DNA of 64,000 bases, taken from the NCBI RefSeq assembly GCF_017303295.1, contig NZ_JAFKOK010000017.1, positions 1 to 64,000 of the forward strand. Direction: 5' to 3'. The notes beneath the pieces were generated by a model, which saw nothing but the letters and a program-made list of their open reading frames with translations, was not told where the DNA came from and made no database searches. The stretch comes from Rhodobacter sp. NTK016B. GTDB taxonomy: Bacteria > Pseudomonadota > Alphaproteobacteria > Rhodobacterales > Rhodobacteraceae. This document shows positions 32,944 to 41,971 of this stretch, in pieces (the first letter of the stretch is position 1; the number at the start of each line of letters is the position of its first letter). The position numbers were made by a program, and so were the translations under genes.

Positions 32944-34902
32944 TCAATCGCCGCTTCCCACGGTTTCCTCGACTTCCGGCTCGCTGCCGGGGCGGCGGCG
33001 CGGGCGAATCGTGTCGTCGCCGACTTCCTGGATCTCGAATTCCAGCTCGGCTTCGAGCGCCGGGTCGATGGGTTCGGGATCGGGTTCGGGGCGGATCAAC
33101 CGCATCTCGATCCGACGATTGGCCTCGCGACCGGCCTCGGTGCCGTTATCGGCGATCGGGTCGGCTGCGCCATAGCCCTGCGCCACCAGCGAGGCGACCA
33201 GAACCCGCCGCGCGAGCAAGCCGTTGATGACGGCTTCGGCGCGCGCCTGACTGAGATTGAGGTTGGTTTCCTCGCGGCCCTGACTGTCGGTATAGCCTGC
33301 GACCTCAAGCGGCAATTCGCCGCATTCGCGCAGCACGTCGGCGATCCGGTCCAGAACCTGTCCCGCCGCCTCGTTGATCTCGGTCGAGCCGGGATCGAAG
33401 GTGATCTTGTCCTCGGCAAGGATGGTCTGCACCTGCGCTTCGCAATTGTCGGGCGTCGGGGCATTGGCAACCGGGTCGAGCGCTTCGTCATAGGTCACAT
33501 CGACGGCGATATTCGCCTGCGCGCCCAGCCCCTGCAGCAGGGCCTGTGTGACCTGACTGCGGGCGTCGGGATTGCCCGACACGCCGCGGATCGTCACCCG
33601 GTCGGCGCGCACCACGCCGCTGCCGTGATGGAGTTCGGCCAAGGCCTCGATCGCGGTGAGCACACGAACCGACCATCCGGTGGGCAGTTCGGGATCGAGC
33701 CGCGCCGCGACTTCGACCTGATCGGGGCCGAAACGAGCGCCGGAAAAAGCGCGCACGGCGGCGCGGATACGCTCGTCGGGCAGACGACCGCCGACGGTCA
33801 GATGGCCCTCTTCGCTGAGCATAAGCTGAATTTCGGGCGCGGCGCCGGCCCCCTCCTCCTGCTCGACGGGCGGGTCGAGCTTGACGGCGTTGAGGCTGAA
33901 AGCGCCCGGCAGCGCGGTTTCAAGCCGACCCACAGCGCGGTCGAAAGCGGCAGCGTCGATGTCGTGTGGCGCCGACAGGATCACCGTCCCGTCCGAGATG
34001 GTCAGGCTGCCCTCGCCCAGCTCGGCCAGCGCGGCGATGGCAACGGCGGCCCCCTCGCCCCAGCGCGGCGTGGGCGAACCCAGCGCCAGCGGGCAATTGA
34101 GCCGCCGCGTCACGCCCGCCTCGGTCAGCGCGGCGGCGATGCGTTCCTGCGCTTCGGCGGTGTCGGCCACGCAGGACGCGGTCTGCAGCGCCCCGCCTTC
34201 GGCATCGACGCGCAAAAGGAAGGGCGCGGCGACCGGACGCGGCGCAACAAGGTCAAGCCGCAGCACCTGACCGCGCGGGGCGATGGCGCGCAGGGCCTGT
34301 TCCATCTCGCGCCGTTGCGCGGGGCCATCGACCAGCGCCTCGACCTCGATCCGGCCAGCGGTGACGGAAATACGGCCCACATCGAAACGCTCGAGCGCCT
34401 CGATGGCGAAATTGATCGCCGCGACCCAGCCGCCCGGCACCGCGTAGTCCGAGGTCTGCAGCATGTCGACCACTTCGAGCCCCGGCAGCGCGCCGGCCAG
34501 GCGGTCGACCAGCGGTCCGCCATCGGCGGCTTCGGGCACAAGGCCGATCACCGACAGCTCTTCACGGTTGCGCATCAGTTCGACGCGGAAGGTGGGAGCG
34601 ACGATGGCGGTGCGGACCGGCACGACGATGGTTTCGGACACGCGCGAGCTGTCGATCACCTCGCCCGCGACCTGCAAGGCGCGGATGCGGGCGCTTTCGG
34701 TCGGCGCCGTCCCACTGATGCCGACATTGAGCCCGTCGATATCGATCTCGGCCCAGTTGATCCCGGCACGGCGGAACGCGTTGCTGACCGCGTCTCCGGT
34801 GCGTTTTTCGACCATGCCGACCAGCACAAGCGAGGTCACCAGAGCCAGACACGCCGCCACCAGAAAGGCCGCGATCGAGACGATCAGGGTTTTGTGTGAC
34901 AT
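32944..34902 (-). CDS. OmpA-like protein with N-terminal anchor and BON-type domains
   Basis: This 652-residue protein has an N-terminal membrane helix (about 6-29), several repeated modules of BON type (one of about 60 residues near 45-115 and others to about 480), and a C-terminal OmpA/MotB peptidoglycan-binding domain (about 515-620, with VAGYTDSQGREETNLNLSQ). The final residues are acidic. The anchor is uncleaved, so it probably spans from the inner membrane to peptidoglycan. ArfA-type outer membrane proteins have a similar BON plus OmpA plan. It follows ubiA by 70 bp. Confidence 0.85.
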   Translation of the reverse strand: MSHKTLIVSIAAFLVAACLALVTSLVLVGMVEKRTGDAVSNAFRRAGINWAEIDIDGLNVGISGTAPTESARIRALQVAGEVIDSSRVSETIVVPVRTAIVAPTFRVELMRNREELSVIGLVPEAADGGPLVDRLAGALPGLEVVDMLQTSDYAVPGGWVAAINFAIEALERFDVGRISVTAGRIEVEALVDGPAQRREMEQALRAIAPRGQVLRLDLVAPRPVAAPFLLRVDAEGGALQTASCVADTAEAQERIAAALTEAGVTRRLNCPLALGSPTPRWGEGAAVAIAALAELGEGSLTISDGTVILSAPHDIDAAAFDRAVGRLETALPGAFSLNAVKLDPPVEQEEGAGAAPEIQLMLSEEGHLTVGGRLPDERIRAAVRAFSGARFGPDQVEVAARLDPELPTGWSVRVLTAIEALAELHHGSGVVRADRVTIRGVSGNPDARSQVTQALLQGLGAQANIAVDVTYDEALDPVANAPTPDNCEAQVQTILAEDKITFDPGSTEINEAAGQVLDRIADVLRECGELPLEVAGYTDSQGREETNLNLSQARAEAVINGLLARRVLVASLVAQGYGAADPIADNGTEAGREANRRIEMRLIRPEPDPEPIDPALEAELEFEIQEVGDDTIRPRRRPGSEPEVEETVGSGD

Positions 34903-34972
34903 AGAAGTTCCGTCAGGGCCGCCCGGTCGGGCCGATCAGGCCTGACCTAGCCGGATGACGGGCGCGATGCAA

Positions 34973-35980
34973 TCACACCAACAGCGCAGCGGCAAGAATC
35001 AGCACAACGATCAGCCCTGCATCGCGATTCGAGCGGAAGAGTCGCAGCAGAATGTCGTTGTCGTGGATGTTCAGCCGCCCCAGCTGCCAGTTCAGATGCG
35101 CGCCAAAGGCCCAGGCCCCGGCCAGCGTCAGCGACAGCCGCAAAGGCTCGGCCAGCGGGGCCAGCGCATAGATGATCGCCAGCGACATCAGCACGACCGA
35201 CGCGACCAGAAACCCGCGCAGCCAGTTCTCGGTATTCTCGCCAAACAGCCGCGCGGTGGATTTCACGCCGATCAGCGCGTCGTCCTCGCGGTCCTGATGG
35301 GCATAGATCGTGTCGTAGAACAGCGTCCACGCGATGCCCGAGAGATACAGGATCACCGCAGGCCAGCCCAGACTGCCGGTCTGCGCCGTCCAGGCCAGAA
35401 GCGCACCCCAGTTGAAGGCGAGGCCCAGAAAGACCTGCGGCCACCATGTGAAGCGCTTGGCGAAGGGATAGATCGCCACCGGCAACAGCGCGAGGATGCC
35501 CAGCGCGATGGCCGCCGCGTTGAAGGTCAGCAGCAACAGGAACGACGCGATCATCTGGATTGCCATCCAGATCAGCGCCTCGCGCACCGACACCGCGCCC
35601 GAAGCCAAAGGTCGGTTGCGCGTGCGCTCGACCTTGTCGTCGATATCGCGGTCGGTGATGTCGTTCCACGTACAGCCCGCGCCGCGCATCAGGAAGGCTC
35701 CCGCCCCGCAAGCGATCATGATCCAAAGCGTGCTCAGGCCCCGCGTTTCGGGGGCGGCCAGCGCGCCCAGAAGCGCGCCCCACCAACAGGGAAGCAACAG
35801 CAACCATGTGCCGATGGGCCGGTCGGCGCGGCTAAGACGCAGATAGGGGCGCAGTTCCTCGGGCGCCTTGGTGTCGACCCAGCTTCCCTCGACCCGGTCG
35901 TGGATCGCGGTATCGGCTTTGTCGGAAGACGCCGCGCGCTGGCCCTCGCCGCCCTCTGGTGTTTGCCCTGCCCCGGTCAT
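34973..35980 (-). CDS. ubiA: 4-hydroxybenzoate polyprenyltransferase
   Basis: This 335-residue inner-membrane prenyltransferase attaches the isoprenoid tail to 4-hydroxybenzoate in ubiquinone synthesis. The two Asp-rich motifs are NDITDRDIDD and YAHQDREDD, and there are about nine transmembrane segments. About 40 polar residues precede the first helix, and an internal ATG is absent. Its start codon is only 12 bases from that of the divergent rsmE, so promoter elements must overlap or fall within coding sequence. OmpA-like and small envelope genes follow. Confidence 0.95.
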   Translation of the reverse strand: MTGAGQTPEGGEGQRAASSDKADTAIHDRVEGSWVDTKAPEELRPYLRLSRADRPIGTWLLLLPCWWGALLGALAAPETRGLSTLWIMIACGAGAFLMRGAGCTWNDITDRDIDDKVERTRNRPLASGAVSVREALIWMAIQMIASFLLLLTFNAAAIALGILALLPVAIYPFAKRFTWWPQVFLGLAFNWGALLAWTAQTGSLGWPAVILYLSGIAWTLFYDTIYAHQDREDDALIGVKSTARLFGENTENWLRGFLVASVVLMSLAIIYALAPLAEPLRLSLTLAGAWAFGAHLNWQLGRLNIHDNDILLRLFRSNRDAGLIVVLILAAALLV

Positions 35981-35992
35981 ACAGTCCCGTCC

Positions 35993-36739
35993 ATGCCCAA
36001 GATGACGCCTCAAGACACCGAACGCCCCAAGGTCCGGCTCTATGTAGAGCATGGCTTGGCGGAAGGGCAACACGTCGCTGTTACGCAGCCGCAGGCGCAT
36101 TACCTTGGCAATGTGATGCGGATGGGCGCAGGCGACGCGGTCGCGCTCTTCGATGGCCGCAACGGCGAATGGCGCGCCGAGGTTGTGGAACTTGGCAAGC
36201 GTGGCGGGACGCTGGCGGCGCTGGTGCAGACCGCGCCGCAGTTTGATCCGCCCGATCTTTGGCTCTTGTTCGCGCCAATCAAGAAGGCGCGCACCGACTT
36301 CATCGTCGAAAAGGCGGTCGAGATGGGCGCCGCCCGTATCCTGCCCGTGCAGACCGAATTCACCAATTCCGAGCGTGTCCGCCGCGACCGGCTGCAGGCC
36401 CATGCCGTCGAAGCCGCCGAGCAATCGGGCGGCACCTTCGTGCCCGAGGTGGCCGAGCTGCAGCGCCTTGACCGGCTGCTCGCGGATTGGCCCGAAGACC
36501 GGCTGCTGTGGTGGGCCGATGAAAGCCTTGCGGGCGCGGAGATCGCCGACCCGGCGCCGGCACCCGCCGCGATCCTGATCGGCCCCGAGGGCGGCTTTTC
36601 GGCCGCTGAACGCGCGCGGCTTGCCGCCCTGCCCTTCATCCGCCGTCTGAGCCTTGGCCCGCGCATCCTGCGCGCCGATACGGCGGCGGTGGCGGCGCTG
36701 ACGCTGTGGCAGCTGCGGCATGGCGACTGGGGCGGCTGA
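35993..36739 (+). CDS. rsmE: 16S rRNA m3U1498 methyltransferase
   Basis: This 248-residue SPOUT-class methyltransferase modifies U1498 of 16S rRNA. The SAM-binding trefoil knot is visible in LIGPEGGFSAAE and LGPRILRADTAAVAAL. The N-terminal PUA-like domain covers about 10-75. Starts at 35993 and 36002 are both possible. Because ubiA begins 12 bases away on the other strand, the mRNA leader must be very short or the promoter lies inside ubiA. Confidence 0.95.
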   Translation: MPKMTPQDTERPKVRLYVEHGLAEGQHVAVTQPQAHYLGNVMRMGAGDAVALFDGRNGEWRAEVVELGKRGGTLAALVQTAPQFDPPDLWLLFAPIKKARTDFIVEKAVEMGAARILPVQTEFTNSERVRRDRLQAHAVEAAEQSGGTFVPEVAELQRLDRLLADWPEDRLLWWADESLAGAEIADPAPAPAAILIGPEGGFSAAERARLAALPFIRRLSLGPRILRADTAAVAALTLWQLRHGDWGG

Positions 36740-36787
36740 AGGCCCCGGCCCTTTACAGAGCCCGCGAAACCGGACACCAAACAGGTC

Positions 36788-37663
36788 ATGTCCCACTCCC
36801 CCCTCCTCCCGGCCACGGATGCCGACCTTCCCGCGATCGAGGATTTCCTGAGCGCCCGGGCCGAAAGCTCGATGTTCCTGCGCTCGAACCTGCGTGAGCA
36901 CGGACTGGGGGATACGGAATCGCCGCGTGCTATGGATGTGGCGCTGACCCGCGAGGCCGGGGACGCGATCACCGGGGTCTTCGGGTTGACGAATGGCGGA
37001 TACGCGACCTTTCAGGCGCCACAGGCGGACCCCGAGACATGGCAGGCCGTGGCGCGCTGGATCGGGGCACGGCGGTTTCTGGGGCTGACGGGCGCGGTCG
37101 CACAGGCGACGCTGGCGCGCAAGGCGCTGGGAATGACCGACGACCTGCTGGCCGTGGGGCGCAACGAACCGCTCTACCGGCTGGATCTGTCCCGGCTGAA
37201 GGACGACGGCCTTGCAGACGGGTCGCTCCGTGCCCCCGTCCCTGCCGATCTGGCACTGCTGGAAGCCTGGTACACCGCATCGGAAATCGAAGCGCTGGGG
37301 GCCAGCCCCGAACGGGCCGCCGCGCTGGCCCGCAGCCGGGCGGCCCGTGCGATCCTTGAGCAGAACGCCCGGATTCTCGAGCGTGACGGCACGCCGCTGG
37401 CGATGACAGCTTTCAACGCGCATTTGCCCGACATGGTACAGGTGGGCGGCGTCTATACCCCGCCCGACCATCGCAATGCGGGCGCCGCGCGCACCGCCGT
37501 CGCCCGGCATCTGGCCGAGGCGCGCGAAACGGGCGTCCGGCAGGCGATCCTGTTCGCCGCCTCGCCCGCCGCCAGCCGCGCCTATGAAGCGATCGGGTTC
37601 GAGCGGATCGGCGATTTCGCCATCGCGCTGCTCAAGACCCCGAGGGGGCCTTTGGATGCTTGA
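36788..37663 (+). CDS. GNAT family N-acetyltransferase
   Basis: This 291-residue protein has a GNAT domain in its C-terminal half (about 135-285). Motif A is seen as VGGVYTPPDHRNAGAARTAV, the acetyl-CoA pyrophosphate loop, and the final ASPAASRAYEAIGFERIGDF is the typical last strand and helix. The N-terminal half (about 1-130) looks like a second, degenerate GNAT repeat. Its substrate is unknown. The stop overlaps the next gene by 8 bases. Confidence 0.85.
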   Translation: MSHSPLLPATDADLPAIEDFLSARAESSMFLRSNLREHGLGDTESPRAMDVALTREAGDAITGVFGLTNGGYATFQAPQADPETWQAVARWIGARRFLGLTGAVAQATLARKALGMTDDLLAVGRNEPLYRLDLSRLKDDGLADGSLRAPVPADLALLEAWYTASEIEALGASPERAAALARSRAARAILEQNARILERDGTPLAMTAFNAHLPDMVQVGGVYTPPDHRNAGAARTAVARHLAEARETGVRQAILFAASPAASRAYEAIGFERIGDFAIALLKTPRGPLDA

Positions 37664-38171
37664 TTTCATCCGCCCCGAGATGCGCGCGGCGATCCATCGC
37701 TGGGGCGAGACCGGCGGCGCGCTGGTCATCACGCTGGTGGGGGGCTGGTGGGGGCTGACCGGGCCGGGCTGGGTGCCTTGGGCGGGCTGGCTGCTGGCGC
37801 TGGTCGGCGCGGGGCTGACGCTGGGCGCCATTCAGCGCGCACGCTTCACCGCCAAGGGGATCGCGACCGGCGTGATCGAGGTGATTGAGGGCGAGATCCG
37901 CTATCTCGGCCCGCGCGGCGGCGGTGTCGTGGCGCTCGATCACGTACTGGCCTTGTCGCTCAGTGCCGATGCGGAATTCTGGCTGGTCGAATCCTTCGAC
38001 GGCACGATCCTTGCGATTCCGCGCGCCGCGACCGGCCATCCGGCGTTGTTCGATGCGTTCGGACTGCTGCCGGGCTTCGACATGAAGCGACTTTTGCGCA
38101 TGGTCGATGACGGCCCGGCGCCCCGCGCGCGGTTGATTTGGCGACATCCCACGCGCCGCCTCTTGACTTGA
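37656..38171 (+). CDS. membrane protein of unknown function
   Basis: This 171-residue protein has two adjacent transmembrane segments (about 22-36 and 41-57) and a compact domain (about 68-150) that begins VIEVIEGEIRYLGPRGGGVV. The beta-rich sequence is reminiscent of small PH-like modules, without clear family support. It overlaps the GNAT gene by 8 bases, so the two are likely co-translated. No function is known. Confidence 0.75.
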   Translation: MLDFIRPEMRAAIHRWGETGGALVITLVGGWWGLTGPGWVPWAGWLLALVGAGLTLGAIQRARFTAKGIATGVIEVIEGEIRYLGPRGGGVVALDHVLALSLSADAEFWLVESFDGTILAIPRAATGHPALFDAFGLLPGFDMKRLLRMVDDGPAPRARLIWRHPTRRLLT

Positions 38172-38228
38172 GCCGTCCCACGCGACAGGTCTGACGTTCC
38201 AAAGACCAGCCCGGAGCGCCAGTTAAAA

Positions 38229-39599
38229 ATGTCTATCCCCCAATCCGGCGGCGGGCCGATCGAGCATCGCGACCAATTGGCCGAATACCTCGCCTCGGGC
38301 TCGAAGCCCAAGGACGACTGGCGCATCGGCACCGAGCACGAGAAATTCGGCTATTGCAAGGACAGCCACAAGCCGCTGCCTTATGACGGCGACCGCTCGA
38401 TCCGCGTGGTGCTGGAAGGGCTGCGCGACCGCTTCAACTGGGACCCGGTTCTGGAAGGCGACAAGATCATCGGCCTGACGCGCGACGGCGCGAATGTCAG
38501 CCTCGAGCCGGGTGGACAGTTGGAACTCTCGGGCGCGCCGCTCGAGACGATCCACCAGACCTGCGACGAGGTGAACGAGCATCTGCGCGAGGTGAAATCC
38601 ATCGCCGACGAGGTCGGCGTGGGTTTCATCGGGCTGGGCGCGGCGCCGGAATGGACGCATGAACAGATGCCGATGATGCCCAAGGGGCGCTACCGGCTGA
38701 TGACCGATTACATGCCCAAGGTCGGCACCCATGGCACGCAGATGATGTACCGCACCTGCACGGTGCAGGTGAATCTGGACTTCGCGTCCGAGCCCGACAT
38801 GGTGCAGAAACTGCGCGTCGCTCTGGCTTTGCAGCCCGTCGCCACCGCGCTCTTTGCCAACTCACCGTTTTTCGAAGGCAAGCCCAACGGGCACAAATCG
38901 TGGCGCTCGCGCATCTGGCGCGATCTCGACCCGTCACGCACCGGCACGCTGCCCTTCGTCTTCGAGGACGGCATGGGGTTCGAGCGCTATGTCGATTACG
39001 CGCTCGATGTGCCGATGTACTTCGTCTATCGCGACGGCAAGTATATCGATGCGCTGGGTCAGTCGTTCCGCGACTTCCTGAAGGGCGAACTTCCCGCCCT
39101 GCCCGGCGAGATGCCGACGCTGTCGGACTGGGCCGATCACCTGACAACGATCTTCCCCGAAGCGCGTGTGAAGAAATATCTGGAAATGCGCGGCGCCGAT
39201 GGCGGCCAGTGGCGCCGGCTCTGCGCCCTGCCCGCTTTGTGGGTGGGCCTGCTTTACGATCAGAGCGCTCTCGATGCGGCATGGGATCTGTGCAAGGACT
39301 GGGATCTGGAAACCCGCGAAGGGCTGCGCGTCGCGGCCAGCGTCGACGGGCTGCAGGCCGAGGTGCCGGGGGTGAAAATGCTCGATCTGGCCAAGCAGGT
39401 GGTCGATATCGCGCAGGCGGGCCTGAAGACGCGGGCGCGTCCCGGTGCCGGCGGCCTTGTCCCCGACGAGACGCATTTCCTCAGCGCGCTGCAAGACAGT
39501 CTGGAAACCGGGCAAGCCCCGGCTGACGAGCTGCTGGCACGCTATCATGGCGACTGGAACGGTGACCTGTCGCGGATCTACGGCGAATACAGCTACTGA
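38229..39599 (+). CDS. gshA: glutamate-cysteine ligase (plant/alphaproteobacterial type)
   Basis: This 456-residue enzyme joins glutamate and cysteine in the first step of glutathione synthesis. It is of the plant-like class (GCS2-type fold), with IGTEHEKFGY near 36-45 and PGGQLELSGAPLETIHQTC near 96-114. Cysteines that could take part in redox control are present, but the plant pairs are not clearly conserved. gshB is not in the window. A nested hairpin follows in the downstream gap. Confidence 0.95.
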   Translation: MSIPQSGGGPIEHRDQLAEYLASGSKPKDDWRIGTEHEKFGYCKDSHKPLPYDGDRSIRVVLEGLRDRFNWDPVLEGDKIIGLTRDGANVSLEPGGQLELSGAPLETIHQTCDEVNEHLREVKSIADEVGVGFIGLGAAPEWTHEQMPMMPKGRYRLMTDYMPKVGTHGTQMMYRTCTVQVNLDFASEPDMVQKLRVALALQPVATALFANSPFFEGKPNGHKSWRSRIWRDLDPSRTGTLPFVFEDGMGFERYVDYALDVPMYFVYRDGKYIDALGQSFRDFLKGELPALPGEMPTLSDWADHLTTIFPEARVKKYLEMRGADGGQWRRLCALPALWVGLLYDQSALDAAWDLCKDWDLETREGLRVAASVDGLQAEVPGVKMLDLAKQVVDIAQAGLKTRARPGAGGLVPDETHFLSALQDSLETGQAPADELLARYHGDWNGDLSRIYGEYSY

Positions 39600-39662
39600 C
39601 CCGAAGCCGGGCGTGCTGTTTCGTTACAGCGCGGTAAACAGATCGACATTTCGACGACACAG

Positions 39663-39697
39663 ACGGCACGCATGGCTTGATGAGCCCCGCGTGCCGT
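39663..39697 (+). terminator. nested hairpin after gshA
   Basis: ACGGCACGC and GCGTGCCGT form a 9-bp stem, with GGCT-TGATG-AGCC as an inner stem. The tail GCTTGTTTG is U-rich. It lies 64 bases past the gshA stop and is probably its terminator. Confidence 0.6.
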
Positions 39698-39756
39698 GCT
39701 TGTTTGCGCCACCGCGACCTTTTTTGCGGATTTTCATTCGATATCAGGAGATTTCC

Positions 39757-40011
39757 ATGCGCGACTTTTTCATCAACATGTTCGAGAAGCTGATCAACGT
39801 CCTCGTTGTCATCCTGCTGATCGGGGTGCTTGTCGGCACCGTGGGCGTGTTCATGGTGCCCAGCCAGACCGGCATTCCCAGCGGTCTTGTCGCCATCGGC
39901 GTGCTGATCGGCGGGCTCATCTATGTCACGCTGATCGCCGGTTTCATGTATCTGGGCCTTGGCATCTATCAGAACACCAAGCGCACCGCCGACCTGCTCG
40001 AACGGCGCTGA
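39757..40011 (+). CDS. small two-pass membrane protein
   Basis: This 84-residue protein has two hydrophobic helices (about 12-33 and 43-68) with a short VPSQTG loop between and a basic tail. AGGAG is placed well before the ATG, and a strong terminator follows the stop, so it is an independent single-gene unit. The family is not recognised; relatives are annotated only as hypothetical, as far as I recall. Confidence 0.8.
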   Translation: MRDFFINMFEKLINVLVVILLIGVLVGTVGVFMVPSQTGIPSGLVAIGVLIGGLIYVTLIAGFMYLGLGIYQNTKRTADLLERR

Positions 40012-40030
40012 ACTCAGAGCCGCAACGCAA

Positions 40031-40058
40031 AAGGGGCGCCCGACGGGCGCCCCTTTTT
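40031..40058 (+). terminator. intrinsic terminator, shared by convergent genes
   Basis: AAGGGGCGCCCG-ACG-GGCGCCCCTT is a strong GC stem followed by TTTTT. The A run on the other side makes it usable from both strands, and rhlE converges on it with its stop at 40079. Confidence 0.9.
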
Positions 40059-40078
40059 TCGTGACATGCGTGGCGCGC

Positions 40079-41656
40079 TCAGCTCGCCTTGGCGCGGAAT
40101 TCGCGCAGCAGGAAATCGGGAACGTGATCGCCCATGCCGACCACCGGCTCTTCGCGATTGCGGCGCCCACGACCGCCGCGATCATTGCGGTTCTCGTTGC
40201 GATTATCGTTCCGGGCCTCGCGGCTCTTGTCGTCGCGCGCGGCTTCGTTGCGCGGCTTGTCGCTGCTCGGCTTTTCGCTTTGCACGGTCTCGGTGCGCGA
40301 CGGCTCGGCGCGGGCGGCCTCTTCGCGGGGGGCCTTGGCTTCGACGGCCTCAGGCTGGGCGACGGTGGGCTCTTCGACCTCGGCCACCACGGCATTCTCT
40401 TGCGCCTTGGCGGGTTTGTCACCGCGCGTCCGGCGGCTGCGCGTGGGCTTCTCGGATTTCTCCGCGCGCTTGCGCTCCGGCTTGGCGCTCGACGCGGACT
40501 CGGCATAGCCCTCGGGCGCCGCGGTGCGCGGCAGCGGCTTTTGTAGAAGGCTCTCGATAGCGGCCAGATATTTGTCATCCGACGGCGTGGCGATGGTATA
40601 GGCCTTGCCCTTGCGTCCCGCCCGCCCGGTGCGACCGATGCGGTGGACGTAGTCTTCGGAATGCGACGGGACGTCGAAGTTGAACACGTGGCTCACCGCC
40701 GGGATATCGAGCCCGCGCGCCGCCACATCCGAGGCGATCAGCAAACGGATCGTGCCATCCCGGAACCCTTCCAGCGTGCGCGTACGCACCGACTGGTCGA
40801 GGTCGCCATGGATCGGCGCCGCGTCGAAACCATGCTTTTTCAGCGACTTGGCGACAACATCCACGTCGATCTTGCGGTTGCAGAAGATGATCGCGTTGGT
40901 GCAGGCCTCGCCTTCGGATTCGATCAGCGCCCGCAGCAGCGCGCGTTTCTCGGCAAAGGCCCGGTCGCGGCGCGTGGGCGACAGCTCGATAAGCTGCTGC
41001 TCGATCGTCTCGGCGGTCGTCGCCTGACGCGCGACTTCGATGCGCACCGGATTCGACAGGAACATGTTGGTGATGCGCTCGATCTCCGAGGCCATGGTGG
41101 CCGAGAAGAACAGCGTCTGGCGGGTGAAGGGCGTGAGCTGGAAAATCCGCTCGATATCGGGGATGAAGCCCATGTCCAGCATCCGGTCGGCTTCGTCCAC
41201 GACCATCACTTCGACGCCGGTCAGCAGCAGCTTGCCGCGCTCGAAATGGTCGAGCAGACGACCGGGCGTGGCGATCAGCACATCGACGCCCCGGTCGATC
41301 AGCTTGTCCTGTTCGGCAAAGGAAACCCCGCCGATCAGCAGCGCCTTGGTCAGCTTGGTGTGCTTGGCGTAAATGTCAAAGTTTTCAGCAACCTGAGCGG
41401 CCAGTTCGCGCGTCGGTGCCAGCACCAGCGAGCGCGGCATCCGGGCGCGCGCGCGGCCCCGCGACAGGCGGGTAATCAGCGGCAGCGTGAAGCTGGCGGT
41501 CTTGCCGGTGCCGGTCTGGGCGATGCCCAGCACGTCGCGCCCGGCCAGCGCTTCGGGAATGGCCTGCGCCTGAATCGGTGTCGGCGTTTCGTAGCCGGCT
41601 TCAGTAACGGCCTTGAGGACCTTGGGGTCCAGCTTCAGATCGGTAAATTTCGTCAT
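40079..41656 (-). CDS. rhlE: DEAD-box RNA helicase, RhlE-like
   Basis: This 525-residue DEAD-box helicase has AQTGTGKT (motif I), VDEADRML (II), SAT (III) and HRIGRTGRAG (VI). The tail (about 380-510) is a basic, Ala/Glu/Arg-rich and Asn/Arg-rich low-complexity region, typical of RhlE proteins, which act in ribosome assembly and the degradosome. The ATG giving MTKFTDLKLDPKVL is preferred over a longer frame. It meets the 84-residue gene's terminator and is separated from the cyclase gene by 315 bp. Confidence 0.92.
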   Translation of the reverse strand: MTKFTDLKLDPKVLKAVTEAGYETPTPIQAQAIPEALAGRDVLGIAQTGTGKTASFTLPLITRLSRGRARARMPRSLVLAPTRELAAQVAENFDIYAKHTKLTKALLIGGVSFAEQDKLIDRGVDVLIATPGRLLDHFERGKLLLTGVEVMVVDEADRMLDMGFIPDIERIFQLTPFTRQTLFFSATMASEIERITNMFLSNPVRIEVARQATTAETIEQQLIELSPTRRDRAFAEKRALLRALIESEGEACTNAIIFCNRKIDVDVVAKSLKKHGFDAAPIHGDLDQSVRTRTLEGFRDGTIRLLIASDVAARGLDIPAVSHVFNFDVPSHSEDYVHRIGRTGRAGRKGKAYTIATPSDDKYLAAIESLLQKPLPRTAAPEGYAESASSAKPERKRAEKSEKPTRSRRTRGDKPAKAQENAVVAEVEEPTVAQPEAVEAKAPREEAARAEPSRTETVQSEKPSSDKPRNEAARDDKSREARNDNRNENRNDRGGRGRRNREEPVVGMGDHVPDFLLREFRAKAS

Positions 41657-41971
41657 GGGCGTCCATCTGTTGCGGCATCGGGCCGCAAGGGATTTATGGG
41701 ACGCCAGTCGTCGCGCCCCGGCAGCGGTCGGGTCACGCGCGCAAGGCCGTGACCGATGCGGCGACCTAGCGCAATTTGCGGCTTGGGTCAATGACTACAG
41801 GGCGTTTCCTCTTATTCAGGCGCCTGCCCATCAACTTTGCGGCGAAAATGGGGCGCGTCGCCCCGGAATTTCCAAGGTTAACCCGGATTTAACCTTCTTT
41901 TTGCCCCAGCCCGTCCCCATCCCCGTCGCATTCCCGGGCGACAAAAGGGACATCCGGCGACATCGACCAGG
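41657..41971. other. divergent intergenic region between rhlE and the diguanylate cyclase
   Basis: No gene is seen in these 315 bases. They contain a perfect 8-base inverted repeat AAGGTTAA-CCCGGAT-TTAACCTT (41874-41896) followed by CTTTTTG, about 75 bases before the cyclase ATG. It could be an operator, or a weak terminator of a short leader RNA. Confidence 0.55.

Noticed and set aside
32740-34899. Plus-strand ORF of 719 codons opposite the OmpA-like gene
   Set aside because: It mirrors the coding frame of the OmpA-like gene, has atypical composition and no recognisable motifs. GC-rich genomes produce many such frames.
35981-37831. Upstream extension of ubiA to 952 codons
   Set aside because: The extension is antisense to rsmE and the GNAT gene. 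The family start and the divergent layout support 35980.
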